Positions 8,381-19,134 are shown, counted from the first letter of the stretch. The stretch is DNA of 64,000 nucleotides from JAICJC01 sp963709425 (GCA_963709425.1 CAVPWG010000004.1:868001-932000), one strand, 5' to 3'. The notes: generated by a model from the sequence alone, not told the origin. A program made the numbers and translations.

Positions 8381-9922
8381 ATGCGGTCGGATCCCCCCGT
8401 TCGACAGCTCGACCAGCCACGCGTACCCGCGCAGCCCCGGATCTCCAGCCAGGTCCGGCGGTTCGCCCTGCTGTGGGCGCTCGCCACGGCCGGGGTCCTC
8501 GTCGCGATCGCGGCGACGAGCGTGGCGACGGGCGTCTACCGCTCGCACGCCTCGGATCGAGCGAGCGCCGGCGACCGGGCCCAGGCCGCGGCGACCGCGC
8601 TCCTCGGCTCGATCCAGCAGGAGATGAACCACCGGCTCGCGTGGCAGCTCTCGCACGACGCGCGCGACGCTGACGCGCTGACGGCGGACAGGGTGGCGAC
8701 GCGGCGGGGGATCGCCCGGTTCGCCGCCGCGATCCGAAACGCACGCGCGGCCCAGGCCTCCGTCGGCGACGCGCGATCCTTGGTTGCGGCAATTCAACGC
8801 TGGGAGGCGTCCTCGGCGTCGCCGGATCGTCCGACTGTTGCGCCTACGGCCGGTGTCGACCGGCGCGGCGCGGCCCTCGAGAAGCGCCTCGCGGCGAGCG
8901 CAAACAGGCTGACCGCGGTCTCGACGCGGGCCGACGCCGACGCGGCCCACGCGACGCGGATCTCGGACGCTGCGATGCTCGCCGCCACCCTGATCGGGAT
9001 GGGCGTCCTCCTCGCGGGCGGCGCCCTGCTCCTCCAGAAAGCCTGGCGGCTGGCGGTCGACGCCGACGCTCGAAACGACCGGCACGGTCGCTGGGCCCGC
9101 CAGATCGAGCAGGTCCTGGCGTGGTCGAGCCGGGCCAAGGAGGCGACGACCCGCAGCCAGCTGATCGGCTTCGCGCACATGGCGCCGCGCGAGGCGATCG
9201 GGGCCGCGTGCCTGAGCATCGCCGAGGGCGCACCGCCGCGGCACGCCTCGCACGGGCTGGCGCGGATCATGCTCCCGGTCGACGCCGCGGGCGAGGGCCT
9301 GCACGCGTCCGTCTGCTTCGCCCCGGGCCGCGGCGACGAGCTCGACCACCACGCGCTCGACCTGATGCTCGGCCACCTCGCGGCGCTCTGGCGGACCGTG
9401 CTCCGCCAGGAGGAGCTCGAGCGCGCTGCCGGCCACGACGCCCTCACCGGCCTCCCGAACCGGAGGACCTTCGAGTCGGAGCTCCGCCGCCGCGTGGCGG
9501 TCTCCAAACGCCGCGATCTCGGGTTCACGCTCGCCATGGTGGACCTTGACCACTTCAAGGACGTGAACGACTCGTTCGGGCACCCGGAGGGAGACGCCGT
9601 GCTCCGCCGGGTGGGAGAGGCGATCCGGCAGGTGCTGCGCGGCTCCGACCGCATCTACCGCCTCGGCGGCGAGGAGTTCGCGGTGCTGCTCGAGACGACC
9701 GATCCCGACGGGGTAGCCGACCTGCTCGACCGCGCCCGCCAGGCGGTCAGGTCGCTCGCGATCGAGCCCGGCGACGGCCACGCGCTCTCGGCATCGATCG
9801 GCTGGGCCGTCTTTCCGGCCGACGCCGACGACCGGGCCGAGCTCGTCAGCACCGCGGACGCCGCGCTCTACCGCGCGAAGACGGCCGGCCGCGACCGCGT
9901 GATCGGCGCGGCGGCAGCCTGA
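8381..9922 (+). CDS. Membrane-anchored diguanylate cyclase (GGDEF)
   Basis: A 513-residue sensor-type cyclase that makes cyclic di-GMP. Layout: a short cytoplasmic N-terminus, TM1 about residues 27-47, a 150-residue Ala/Arg-rich outer or periplasm-like sensor segment with no recognised domain, TM2 about 200-222, then a linker of about 100 residues resembling a small GAF domain, and a GGDEF domain at about 345-505. The active site is intact (RLGGEEFAVLLE). DALTGLPNRRTFE and DLDHFKDVNDSFGH are canonical. An RxxD inhibitory site is not obvious. It stands alone and is convergent with the hydrolase at 9930. Confidence 0.9.
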   Translation: MRSDPPVRQLDQPRVPAQPRISSQVRRFALLWALATAGVLVAIAATSVATGVYRSHASDRASAGDRAQAAATALLGSIQQEMNHRLAWQLSHDARDADALTADRVATRRGIARFAAAIRNARAAQASVGDARSLVAAIQRWEASSASPDRPTVAPTAGVDRRGAALEKRLAASANRLTAVSTRADADAAHATRISDAAMLAATLIGMGVLLAGGALLLQKAWRLAVDADARNDRHGRWARQIEQVLAWSSRAKEATTRSQLIGFAHMAPREAIGAACLSIAEGAPPRHASHGLARIMLPVDAAGEGLHASVCFAPGRGDELDHHALDLMLGHLAALWRTVLRQEELERAAGHDALTGLPNRRTFESELRRRVAVSKRRDLGFTLAMVDLDHFKDVNDSFGHPEGDAVLRRVGEAIRQVLRGSDRIYRLGGEEFAVLLETTDPDGVADLLDRARQAVRSLAIEPGDGHALSASIGWAVFPADADDRAELVSTADAALYRAKTAGRDRVIGAAAA

Positions 9923-9929
9923 CCCTCCG

Positions 9930-10778
9930 TCAGCTGCTCAGGAACTCGAGCACCGCCCGCGACCAGTCCGCCTCGTGGCCCGGCTCGAGGAACGGGAAGT
10001 GGTCGACGCCCGGGAGGATGACGAGCGTGCCGTCGGGCAGCCCCTCGGCGATCTCGCGGGCCCCGGAGACGAACGCGTCCTCGGCACCGGTGATCGCGAG
10101 CGTCGGCGCCCGAACGTGCGCGAGCACCGGCCGCTGATCCATGGTGCCGGCGATCTCCTCGTTGAAGTGCCGAAGCGCATCGGAGTTGTCGCCGGCGCGC
10201 GCCAGCACGTCGAGCACGGGCGCCGGGTCGACGCCCACCGGGGCGAAGAGCACACCCTCGCGCCGGTAGAGGTCGGTCAGCTCCTCGTCGTCGGCATAGT
10301 CGCCGGCCTCGCGGCGCTGCAACGCCTCCATGGCATCGGCGAAGTAGGGCTGCCCCGCGTGCGAGGCGACCCGGTCCCTCCGGGCCTGCCGGATCGCGTC
10401 CGTGAACCGAGGCGCCGTGCTCGCGAGCACCAGCTTCCGCACGTGCTCGGCATGCCGGGCCGCCCACGGGATCGCCACGAACCCGCCGTGCGAGTGACCC
10501 AGCACGTCGAGCCGCTCGATGCCGAGGTGCCGGCGCACCGCCTCGATGTCGTCGGCGTAGTCCTCGAGGTCGTACGCCGACGGATCGGCCGGCGGGTCGG
10601 AGGCGCCCGTGCCGCGCGGATCCAGCAGCAGCAGCGTTCGCTCCGTTGCGAGCTCGGCGAGGTCGCCGAAGTACGCCGACGAGCACCCGGGGCCACCTGG
10701 ATGGCAGAGGAGCGGCGGGCCGGCGCCCCGCTCGTGCCAGGCGAGAGTGCGGCCGTCTTTGGTCGTCAGGCTCGGCAA
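9930..10778 (-). CDS. Alpha/beta hydrolase, proline iminopeptidase-like
   Basis: A 282-residue alpha/beta hydrolase. HPGGPGCSS (oxyanion HGGPG-type motif), LLLDPRGTGASDPP, the nucleophile elbow LGHSHGG and late GAEDAF (Asp) and GVDHFPF (His) give a complete triad. The HGGPG and DPRGTG motifs are typical of proline iminopeptidases (family S33), so an N-terminal-proline peptidase or amide hydrolase is likely. No ATG or GTG fits, so the TTG at 10778 is the best start. It lies 11 bases downstream of ggt. With the gamma-glutamyltransferase it may form a small peptide-salvage pair. Confidence 0.8.
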   Translation of the reverse strand: MPSLTTKDGRTLAWHERGAGPPLLCHPGGPGCSSAYFGDLAELATERTLLLLDPRGTGASDPPADPSAYDLEDYADDIEAVRRHLGIERLDVLGHSHGGFVAIPWAARHAEHVRKLVLASTAPRFTDAIRQARRDRVASHAGQPYFADAMEALQRREAGDYADDEELTDLYRREGVLFAPVGVDPAPVLDVLARAGDNSDALRHFNEEIAGTMDQRPVLAHVRAPTLAITGAEDAFVSGAREIAEGLPDGTLVILPGVDHFPFLEPGHEADWSRAVLEFLSS

Positions 10779-10789
10779 CGGCGTTGATT

Positions 10790-12088
10790 CTAGAACGCCA
10801 CCGCCAGGCCGTCGCGGCGCGGCTCGGTGCCGCCGATCAGGCGCCCGTCGGGCCTGCGCACGATGAGGTGGCCATTCCCGTAGTTGTCGTCGGTGTCGAT
10901 GACGGTCGTCACGCGGTCGCCGAACCCGCCCACCAGGTGCGCAAGCGGCGACTCGAGCGAGACCGTGCCGTCCTCCTCGAGCCGATAGCGGGGCGCGTCG
11001 AGGGCGGCCTGCGGACCCATGCCGTGGTCGAGGAGGTTGACGACGACCTGGACGTGACCCTGCGGCTGGTACTGGCCTCCCGTCACGCCGAATACCGCCT
11101 CCCAGCGGCCGTCCGGCCCGAGCAGCGCGGCCGGGATGATCGTGTGGAAGGGCCGCTTGGCCGGGGCGAACTGGTTCGGGTGCCCGGCGTCGAGCACGAA
11201 CCCGGCGCCCCGGTTCTGGAGCACGAATCCGAACCCCGGCACGAGCACGCGCGAGCCGAAGCCGTGGTAGACGGACTGGATGAGCGAAACCGCCATCCCC
11301 TCGCCGTCGGCGGCACAGACGTACGCCGTGCCGCCGATGGTCGCGTAGCCGCGCGCGTACGCGGCCGCGAGCGCCTCGACCTGCGCCGGCGGATCGGGCG
11401 ACCCGAGCCCTTCGAGCGCCCAGCCCGCGATCGAGCCCTGGCCGTTCGGCGGCAGCTCGAGCAGCGTGCGGTCGCGGTAGGCGAACTCGACGGGCTCGAC
11501 CCAGTCGTTCTCGTGGGCGGCGAGATCGGCCGTGTCGAGCCACGAGACCGAAGCGATCGCGTCGGCGACCGGCCCGGTGTAGAACGTCCCGGCCGCGGCG
11601 TGCTCGAGCGCCGCCGCGATGGCGGGCGACCGAAACGGCGAGGCCGGCGCGAACGCGGCCGCGGCGTCGCCCGCGAGGTCGGCGCGGCACGCCCGCCAGT
11701 GGCGGCCGGCCTTCGGCTGGATCTCGAAGCCGTCGCGCGCGACCGCGATGCCCGGCGCGAGGGCGGCCGCCAGACCCCGCTGCGAGAACCTCGCCGCGAG
11801 GTCGGTCCAGCCGGCGACGCACCCGGGCACGGTGACGCTCCGTGGCCCGAACTCCTCGGGGAGCGCGTCGCCGGGCGCAGCCGGCGCCCGCCCGCTCGCG
11901 TTCAGCCCGACCGGCGGCTCGCCGTCGCGGACCACGATCGCGAAGAGATCGCCGCCCGGCGCGCACTGGTACGGCTCGGTGACCACGAGCACGCCGGCCG
12001 CGGCGAGGGCGGCGTCACACGCGTTCCCGCCGGCCTCGAGTGCCCGCAGCCCCGCGAGCGCGGCGTCGGGGTTGGACGTGGCAACCAT
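10790..12088 (-). CDS. ggt: Gamma-glutamyltransferase family Ntn-hydrolase
   Basis: A 432-residue member of the gamma-glutamyltransferase/cephalosporin-acylase family. The autoprocessing region reads YATIGGTAYVCAADGEG, where the Thr of GGT is the expected nucleophile of the small subunit, followed by SLIQSVYHGFGSRV, LQNRGAGF and PFHTIIPAAL. It is shorter than secreted GGTs (530-580) and starts straight into the domain without a signal peptide, so it is probably cytoplasmic. It could cleave gamma-glutamyl amides such as glutathione, or act on other amides. The downstream partner is a proline-iminopeptidase-like hydrolase. The ATG at 12088 is chosen because the GG(N)ACDAALAA region begins soon after it. 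Confidence 0.85.
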   Translation of the reverse strand: MVATSNPDAALAGLRALEAGGNACDAALAAAGVLVVTEPYQCAPGGDLFAIVVRDGEPPVGLNASGRAPAAPGDALPEEFGPRSVTVPGCVAGWTDLAARFSQRGLAAALAPGIAVARDGFEIQPKAGRHWRACRADLAGDAAAAFAPASPFRSPAIAAALEHAAAGTFYTGPVADAIASVSWLDTADLAAHENDWVEPVEFAYRDRTLLELPPNGQGSIAGWALEGLGSPDPPAQVEALAAAYARGYATIGGTAYVCAADGEGMAVSLIQSVYHGFGSRVLVPGFGFVLQNRGAGFVLDAGHPNQFAPAKRPFHTIIPAALLGPDGRWEAVFGVTGGQYQPQGHVQVVVNLLDHGMGPQAALDAPRYRLEEDGTVSLESPLAHLVGGFGDRVTTVIDTDDNYGNGHLIVRRPDGRLIGGTEPRRDGLAVAF

Positions 12089-12231
12089 GCCCCGCCGGCC
12101 GACTGCGTCGGAGCGGCGATGGGAGAGTGACCAGAATCCGGAGTCGATGTCGGCAGGATGTCAAACGACAAGGCGGTACGGCGGAGGCTCGATTGACGAC
12201 GCCGGCCGGAAGTCACTACCGTAGTCGCTGC

Positions 12232-15018
12232 GTGTCGCAGCCATCCGATTCGACCGAGCCAGGCGGGTCCGGCGGGGGTGACGAGCTTCGGCCGGTGACC
12301 GCACTCTTCGCGGACATCGTCGGCTCCACCGGGCTGGGCGAGCGCATGAGCCCGGACGAGGTGAAGGCGCTCGTCGGCGAGTGCGTCACGCGGATGAGCC
12401 GGGTGATCGAGGAGTTCGGCGGCACGGTGCAGGCCTACATGGGCGACGGCGTATGCGCCTATTTCGGCGTCCCGACGGCCCACGAGGACGATGCCGACCG
12501 CGCGGCCGAGGCGGGGCTCGCGGTGCTGCGGATGGTCGGCGCGTACGGGCGCGATGTCCGCCAGGCCTGGGAGATCGAGGAGTTCAACGTCCGCATCGGG
12601 ATCAACGGCGGCCTCGCGGCGGTCGGAGTGGTCGGTGCGGCCCAGCCCCAGGCGGTGGCGCTCGGCGACATGACGAACGTCGCGGCACGGCTCCAGTCCG
12701 CGGCCGCCCCCGGGACGATCGTGACCGGCGAGACCACGGCCCAGCGGCTGATGCCCCGCTTCGTGCTGGAGCCGATGGGCGAGCTGGCGCTCAAGGGACG
12801 CGCGGCGCCGGTGTCGGCCTGGCGCGTCCTTCGCCGGCAGACGACCGGGCGCGACCACACGCAGTCGCCGCTCGTGGGGCGAGAGGGCGAGGCGGCGCAC
12901 CTGCGCAGAGCCGCGGACGACCTGCTCGCCGGGCGGGGCCAGTCGCTGCTCCTGATCGGCGAGGCCGGGATCGGCAAGTCGCGCCTGCTCGGCGAGCTGC
13001 GCGAGAACCTCGGCCCGGACGTGACCTGGCTCGAGGGCGACTGCCGCGCGTACGGGGCGGTCGGCCTGTATCAGCCGTTCGTCGAGATGATCCGCGCGTG
13101 GCTCGGGATCGACCACACCGAGCGTGAGATCGTGGTGCGGACGCGCCTGCGAGCGCGCCTGCCGGCGCTCTACGAGGGGGACGCCGACGAGCCGCTCATG
13201 TACATCGGCCACCTGCTCGGGGTCCAGCCGGAGGCGGGCCATCGCGACGTCCTCCGCGAGGGCGATGCGGACGATCTCGCGGCCGATACCCGGGCGGCAT
13301 TCTGCGACTGGACGCTGCGGCTCGCCCAGCAGACGCCCGTCGTCGTCGCGATCGAGGGGCTGCACGAGGCCGACGTCGCCACGTGCCAGATGCTCGAGGA
13401 CCTGCTCGAGCTCACCGACAAGGCGCCGGTGATGGTCGCAATGAGCGCGCGGCCGGAGCCCGACACGCCCGCCTGGCGCTTCCGCGCGCACGCCATGACG
13501 AACTTCGGCCACCGGTTCGAGGAGATCGCGCTCGAGCCCATCGCCGACGGGGCGGCGGGCCAGCTGCTCGACATCACCGCGTCAGGCCTGCTCGATCCGA
13601 CCACCCGCGACGAGCTCGTGACCCGGGCCGAGGGCAATCCGCTCTATCTCGAGGAGATGGCCTACGCGCTCGAGGCCGAGGAGATCCGCCCCCGAGCGTG
13701 GACCGTCACCGTCGGGACGGCCCCAGCGCTGCCGGCCTCCCTCGACGCCCTCCTGATCGCACGCATGGACCGCCTCGACCCCGACGCGCGCACGCTCGGC
13801 CAGACCGCAGCGGTCATCGGCCGTGAGTTCCCGGCGCGTGTGCTCGAGCGGGTGTCGGGGCGGGAGCGGTTCGAGGCCGGCATGCCCGGCCTGCTTCGCT
13901 CCGGCGTCGTCCGCGAGGTGCGCCGGTACCCGGAGCTCGAGTACAGCTTTCGGCACGGCCTGCTCCAGGAGGCTGCCCGAAGCACGCTGACCCAGGCGCG
14001 GCGGGCGGCCGTCTGCGCGCGCGTGGCCGAGGTCTTCGAGGAGCTCTTCGCCGACTCGCTCGACGAGCGGATGGAGATGCTGGCGCACTACCACGCCCAG
14101 AGCGGGAACCTCTCGAAGGCGCTCGACTACCTCGACCGATCGGCGGAGCGCGCCGAGGAGTGGGGACAGCGCGACGAGGCCGTGCGGCTCTGGCGAAGGG
14201 CTCTCCGGGTCGCCGAGCGGATGGACGACGGGAGGGCGGCCGAGCGCCTGCGGGAGCGGCTCGGCGATGCGGCCGAGGCGCCGGAGCTGCCGGCGCGCGA
14301 GCTGGGTCCGGCGCCCGAGCAGCCCGCGGCAGCGCGCACCCGCATCGGCCCCTACACGCTCGAGGGCGTTGCTCCGACCGTCGGCGCCGTCGCTCGGGCG
14401 CTCACGGCAGACGACATGCCTGTGGCGCTGCGCCTCATCGGGCGATCCGACGATGGGGACGACGAGGACTGGCGCCGGCTCCGCGCGGCGGTCGCGCAGG
14501 CGGCGCGGGTGGAGGACCGCAGCCTCGCCCCGGGGCTCCGGGCAGACGAGGCCGACGGCTGGAGGTATCTCGTCCTCGCGTGGTGCGAGCGCGGCTCCCT
14601 CGCCGATCGGCTCGCGGGCGGCCGCGCGCCGTCGGCCGAGGAGACCGTGCGCATCGTCGTCCGGGTCGCCCGCGGGCTCGATGCGCTGCACCGCGCGGGC
14701 GTCGTCCACGGCGGCGTGGGCGCTGAGTCAATCCTGTTCGACGCCGACGGCCGGGCGCTCCTCGCCCCGGTCGCAACGAGTCCCGGAAAGAGCGGCGCCC
14801 CCGAGGCACAGGGCGGCGCGGAGCCGACGCCGGCAAGCGACGTCTACGAGCTCGCGGCGATCGCCCAGGCATGCCTCGCCAGGAGCGGAACGGTGTCGGA
14901 CGACCTCGAATGGGCGATCGGCACCGCGCTCGCGGCCGATCCGGCCCAGCGGCCGCAGTCGGCCGCCATGTTCGCGCAGATGCTCCGCACCGCCGGTCGG
15001 GCGACGCCGACCGCGTAG
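12232..15018 (+). CDS. Adenylate cyclase - AAA ATPase - TPR - pseudokinase fusion regulator
   Basis: A 928-residue signalling protein from the GTG at 12232. Domain order: class III nucleotide cyclase (about 18-200; TALFADIVGSTGL, YMGDGVCAYFGVP, GDMTNVAARLQ), then AAA ATPase (Walker A GEAGIGKSRLL about 241), then helical/TPR repeats about 590-680, then a kinase-like domain about 701-925. The kinase-like part has ALRLI in place of the VAIK lysine, VVHGGVGAESILF in place of the HRD loop, and no DFG, so it is a predicted pseudokinase. The cyclase metal aspartates are present. The first three domains are a known actinobacterial architecture; the kinase-like tail is unusual. A convergent true kinase follows 7 bases later. 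Confidence 0.88.
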   Translation: MSQPSDSTEPGGSGGGDELRPVTALFADIVGSTGLGERMSPDEVKALVGECVTRMSRVIEEFGGTVQAYMGDGVCAYFGVPTAHEDDADRAAEAGLAVLRMVGAYGRDVRQAWEIEEFNVRIGINGGLAAVGVVGAAQPQAVALGDMTNVAARLQSAAAPGTIVTGETTAQRLMPRFVLEPMGELALKGRAAPVSAWRVLRRQTTGRDHTQSPLVGREGEAAHLRRAADDLLAGRGQSLLLIGEAGIGKSRLLGELRENLGPDVTWLEGDCRAYGAVGLYQPFVEMIRAWLGIDHTEREIVVRTRLRARLPALYEGDADEPLMYIGHLLGVQPEAGHRDVLREGDADDLAADTRAAFCDWTLRLAQQTPVVVAIEGLHEADVATCQMLEDLLELTDKAPVMVAMSARPEPDTPAWRFRAHAMTNFGHRFEEIALEPIADGAAGQLLDITASGLLDPTTRDELVTRAEGNPLYLEEMAYALEAEEIRPRAWTVTVGTAPALPASLDALLIARMDRLDPDARTLGQTAAVIGREFPARVLERVSGRERFEAGMPGLLRSGVVREVRRYPELEYSFRHGLLQEAARSTLTQARRAAVCARVAEVFEELFADSLDERMEMLAHYHAQSGNLSKALDYLDRSAERAEEWGQRDEAVRLWRRALRVAERMDDGRAAERLRERLGDAAEAPELPARELGPAPEQPAAARTRIGPYTLEGVAPTVGAVARALTADDMPVALRLIGRSDDGDDEDWRRLRAAVAQAARVEDRSLAPGLRADEADGWRYLVLAWCERGSLADRLAGGRAPSAEETVRIVVRVARGLDALHRAGVVHGGVGAESILFDADGRALLAPVATSPGKSGAPEAQGGAEPTPASDVYELAAIAQACLARSGTVSDDLEWAIGTALAADPAQRPQSAAMFAQMLRTAGRATPTA

Positions 15019-15025
15019 CCCAGTG

Positions 15026-16786
<1,761 letters not shown>

Positions 16787-16808
16787 CGCGACCTCCTTTC
16801 GGCGCGCT

Positions 16809-16834
16809 CGAGACCAGGGGATCCCTCGGTCTCG
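16809..16834 (-). other. Hairpin in kinase 5' leader
   Basis: Seven-base arms CGAGACC (16809-16815) and GGTCTCG (16828-16834) enclose a 12-base loop inside the leader of about 100 bases between the promoter and the kinase start. It could influence translation; nothing more can be said. Confidence 0.4.
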
Positions 16835-16897
16835 GCGCCCCGAGTGGCGCGAAGCGAGGTAGCGCTTCGGAGGTGCCTCGACGCCGAAACCGCAGCG

Positions 16898-16927
16898 AGG
16901 ATACGCCCCTGCGCGCGGCGATGTCAA
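16898..16927 (-). promoter_or_regulatory. Sigma-70-type promoter for the Ser/Thr kinase
   Basis: On the minus strand: TTGACA (16922-16927), 18-base spacer, TATCCT (16898-16903). The -35 is consensus. The whole core, including GC-rich spacer and flanks, closely matches the promoter at 18116-18145. Predicted leader to the kinase GTG is about 100 bases. Confidence 0.75.
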
Positions 16928-17028
16928 CGCGGGAGGCCGCCTCCTGACGATGGAACCAGGGCATAAGTGAGTAGACGGCCGGCGGCCGCGATTCCTTCCA
17001 TCGAGACCGGTGGCGCCGCCCCGGCCGC

Positions 17029-18069
17029 CTACGGACAGCCCGGCCCGGGGCCTGCCAGCACGAGCAGGAAGGCGTGCCGCTTGCCGTGGTGGCGTCCGAC
17101 GCCGGCGATCTCGCCCGCGTCGTTGATCGCGTTGGCCGTACCGAGCCGCCAGCCTGAGCCGGCCGGGATCTGCGAGTTCAGATCCACGCCCACCCCGTTG
17201 GCGATGAGGAACGCGTGCGGCTTGAAGAACACGTCGGGATGGTGCGCGCCGACGATCTGGGCACAGTCGTTCATGTCGTGGATCTCGGGCTCGACCAGCG
17301 CCGGCGTCGGGATCGGCTGCCAGCTCACACCATCCCAGAGCACGATCCCGAGCGGGTCGAACGTCTGACCCGCGATCTGGCCGGCGTCGTTGATCGCGTC
17401 GGCCGAGGTTTCGGCGGCGGTCGGCACCGACGGCAGGACGGTCAACACACCGTCCGCGTAGACAAACGGCGCCGATCCGTGAGGGTCGTCGAACAGCGTT
17501 CCCACAGCGGTGCCAGCGTCGTTCACGTCCTCGCCGTGGCTCCCGTCGAACCCGCGCAGCGGCAGCCGGAGCCAGCCGCGCTGGTTGCGGTATGCGGCGA
17601 CAGACTCGCCGCCGGCGGTCGTGGCGTTCCCGATGATCGCTCCGCTGCCCCCGATCCGCACCGGAAGCGGGATTCCGACGTTGTGCATCGCGCCCTGGTT
17701 GGCCCGCCACAGGAACCCGTGCTGCGGCTGTCCGGCGGCGACGCTCGCGGTGCCGACGACGGCGAACGTGTTGCTGATCCCGGTGGCCATGCTGGTCGGG
17801 CCGCCGAGCGTCCCGATGTCGGTCATGCGGCCGTTTCGCCACACGACCGCGTGGACGCTGCCCGAGGCGGTGCGCGACCAGCCCACCACGGCGCCCGCGT
17901 TGTTCAGGTCGGTTGCAGCGCTCGAGGCCCCTCCGAGTGTCCCAAGGTCGACCACCCGGTAGGTCGCCGCGCCGGCCGGCGCGGCCATGGTAAGCGTCAC
18001 GGCAATCGCCGACGCGAGCGGCGCCCACCGGCGACCACCCGCGCGCCTCAACGCTTTGGATGCGCGCAT
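17029..18069 (-). CDS. Secreted HAF-repeat protein
   Basis: A 346-residue exported protein. A basic n-region and hydrophobic core (about residues 15-34) end at PAGAAT, a Sec signal peptide. The mature part is built of HAF-family extracellular repeats, each like DLGTLGG-x-SSAATDLNNAGAVVGWS-x-HAVVWRNG; at least five copies can be followed with the recurring 'xINDAGxIAG' pattern. These predict a beta-propeller-like fold. No catalytic residues are known for the family. It shares a near-identical promoter with the downstream kinase gene, so the two may be co-regulated. Function is unknown; surface recognition is a guess. Confidence 0.8.
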   Translation of the reverse strand: MRASKALRRAGGRRWAPLASAIAVTLTMAAPAGAATYRVVDLGTLGGASSAATDLNNAGAVVGWSRTASGSVHAVVWRNGRMTDIGTLGGPTSMATGISNTFAVVGTASVAAGQPQHGFLWRANQGAMHNVGIPLPVRIGGSGAIIGNATTAGGESVAAYRNQRGWLRLPLRGFDGSHGEDVNDAGTAVGTLFDDPHGSAPFVYADGVLTVLPSVPTAAETSADAINDAGQIAGQTFDPLGIVLWDGVSWQPIPTPALVEPEIHDMNDCAQIVGAHHPDVFFKPHAFLIANGVGVDLNSQIPAGSGWRLGTANAINDAGEIAGVGRHHGKRHAFLLVLAGPGPGCP

Positions 18070-18115
18070 TGCTCCACCTCCGTCGATCTGCCCGGCCCGC
18101 CCGTCGAACGGGGCG

Positions 18116-18145
18116 AGGATACGCCCTGGCGCGCGCCCATGTCAA
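18116..18145 (-). promoter_or_regulatory. Sigma-70-type promoter for the HAF-repeat gene
   Basis: On the minus strand: TTGACA (18140-18145), 18-base spacer, TATCCT (18116-18121), about 50 bases before the ATG. The spacer has the same GC-rich pattern as the kinase promoter at 16898-16927. Confidence 0.75.
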
Positions 18146-18428
18146 CGCGGGAAACCCGCGCCGCTAGCGGCCGGCGTTCGCGTACGGAGGATCCGGACGC
18201 AGGCGCAGCTGAGGCGGGGGTGTCGGCAGCTGCCACGTGGTGGCGCGGGGCCGGAACTGGCTCGATGCGGGCGACGAAGTCATTGCAGGAGTCTCGATCC
18301 GACGGCGAGGCGGCGCCGTGCGGCTACCCGGTGTCCGGAGGGCGATCGCCCCGACGATCGTGGTGCGGCCAGCACCCGGGCCCGATATCGGCCCATCTCG
18401 GAGAGGGCGGCGTCCCGTCATCGACCGA
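18146..18428. other. Intergenic stretch without a convincing gene
   Basis: Beyond the HAF promoter this region has no frame that looks like a whole protein. On the minus strand the last 25 or so codons ending at 18164 (QLPTPPPQLRLRPDPPYANA) read like a protein tail but have no matching upstream body, so it may be the remnant of a lost gene. Confidence 0.35.
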
Positions 18429-18662
18429 TCAGGCGATCCGAAGCGCTGTCTCGTGGGAGCAGCCGCTCTCCACAAGCGTCAGCGCCAGCCGCCAGTCAAG
18501 CTCCTCCGCGATGATGCGCCGCACCTGGTCGGGCGTGAAGCCCGCGTCGAGCAGGTTGTCGATCCGCCAGCGCGGGATGGTCGTGATGCTCTCGTAGGAC
18601 TGTGGCCTCGCATTCTCGTCGTCGTCGTCGTCCACGTCCTGCGCGTGTGGGAAGGGAGGCAT
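18429..18662 (-). CDS. Small hypothetical protein
   Basis: A 77-residue predicted protein with an acidic N-terminus (five consecutive Asp) and a C-terminal helical half of roughly 45 residues (RWRIDNLLDAGFTPDQVRRI) that could be a small helix-turn-helix. It starts 17 bases after the HNH gene in the same direction, so the two may be co-transcribed. I do not recognise the family. Confidence 0.5.
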   Translation of the reverse strand: MPPFPHAQDVDDDDDENARPQSYESITTIPRWRIDNLLDAGFTPDQVRRIIAEELDWRLALTLVESGCSHETALRIA

Positions 18663-18679
18663 GAACCCGCTCGATCCGT

Positions 18680-19012
18680 CTAGGACGTGCTCTCAGGCCT
18701 CATGCCGGCGAACACCTGACGCCGCTCCGACGCGCGGGCCTCGGCCCGCCGGTGGTGCGCCTGGCAGAGCATGATCACGATCCGCGAGTCGAACGCGCGG
18801 GCGCCTTCACCTCGCGCCCACAGCTCCCGTAGTGGGATCCTGTGGTGGCCTTCGAGGCCGGAGACCTCCGGGCAGCGCACGCCGTTCTTGAGCAGCGCAC
18901 GGCACTGGCCGCCGTCGCGGATCCCGGCCTCGCGAAGCGTCATCGACCACCGTGGATCGTCGTACACGGCTCGCCACGGCTCGCGCGCCAGGTCGGGCTT
19001 GAGCGACATCAA
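18680..19012 (-). CDS. HNH-like endonuclease domain protein
   Basis: A 110-residue protein with the layout of a small HNH nuclease: a first Cys pair (CRALLKNGVRCPE, about residues 37-48), the catalytic-type GHHRIPLRELW (about 55), then SRIVIMLCQAHHRRAEAR (about 78-95) as the third HNH element. The central Asn is replaced (DSRI), which is seen in some members. Such genes occur in prophage, restriction or intron settings, but no phage or methylase gene is nearby. It sits in a poorly coding part of the window beside a decayed gene. Confidence 0.6.
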   Translation of the reverse strand: MMSLKPDLAREPWRAVYDDPRWSMTLREAGIRDGGQCRALLKNGVRCPEVSGLEGHHRIPLRELWARGEGARAFDSRIVIMLCQAHHRRAEARASERRQVFAGMRPESTS

Positions 19013-19134
19013 CCCGAGACCTCATTGCGCGCCGAGACCGGGATGTATCCGAGGGAAAAACATGCGAAACATTGCATGCGTGGCATACTGCCGATCGCTC
19101 ATTGGCGATTGCTTCGATCTCAATGCAGCCCACA

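Noticed and set aside
10779..11966. Fusion of the hydrolase at 9930 with an upstream 390-codon frame
   Set aside because: The extra part is a shifted reading of ggt and has no homology.
12040..12231. Longer N-terminus for the cyclase/AAA/pseudokinase
   Set aside because: Arg/Pro-rich, antisense to the ggt start; the GTG at 12232 is close to the cyclase domain.
16948..17003. Terminator for the HAF gene from CGATGGAA/TTCCATCG arms
   Set aside because: The arms are 40 bases apart and lie past the kinase promoter; pairing is too weak to call.
16787..18145. Extension of the kinase frame upstream to 18145
   Set aside because: Runs through the kinase promoter and the HAF gene in another frame; the RBS and GTG at 16786 fix the start.
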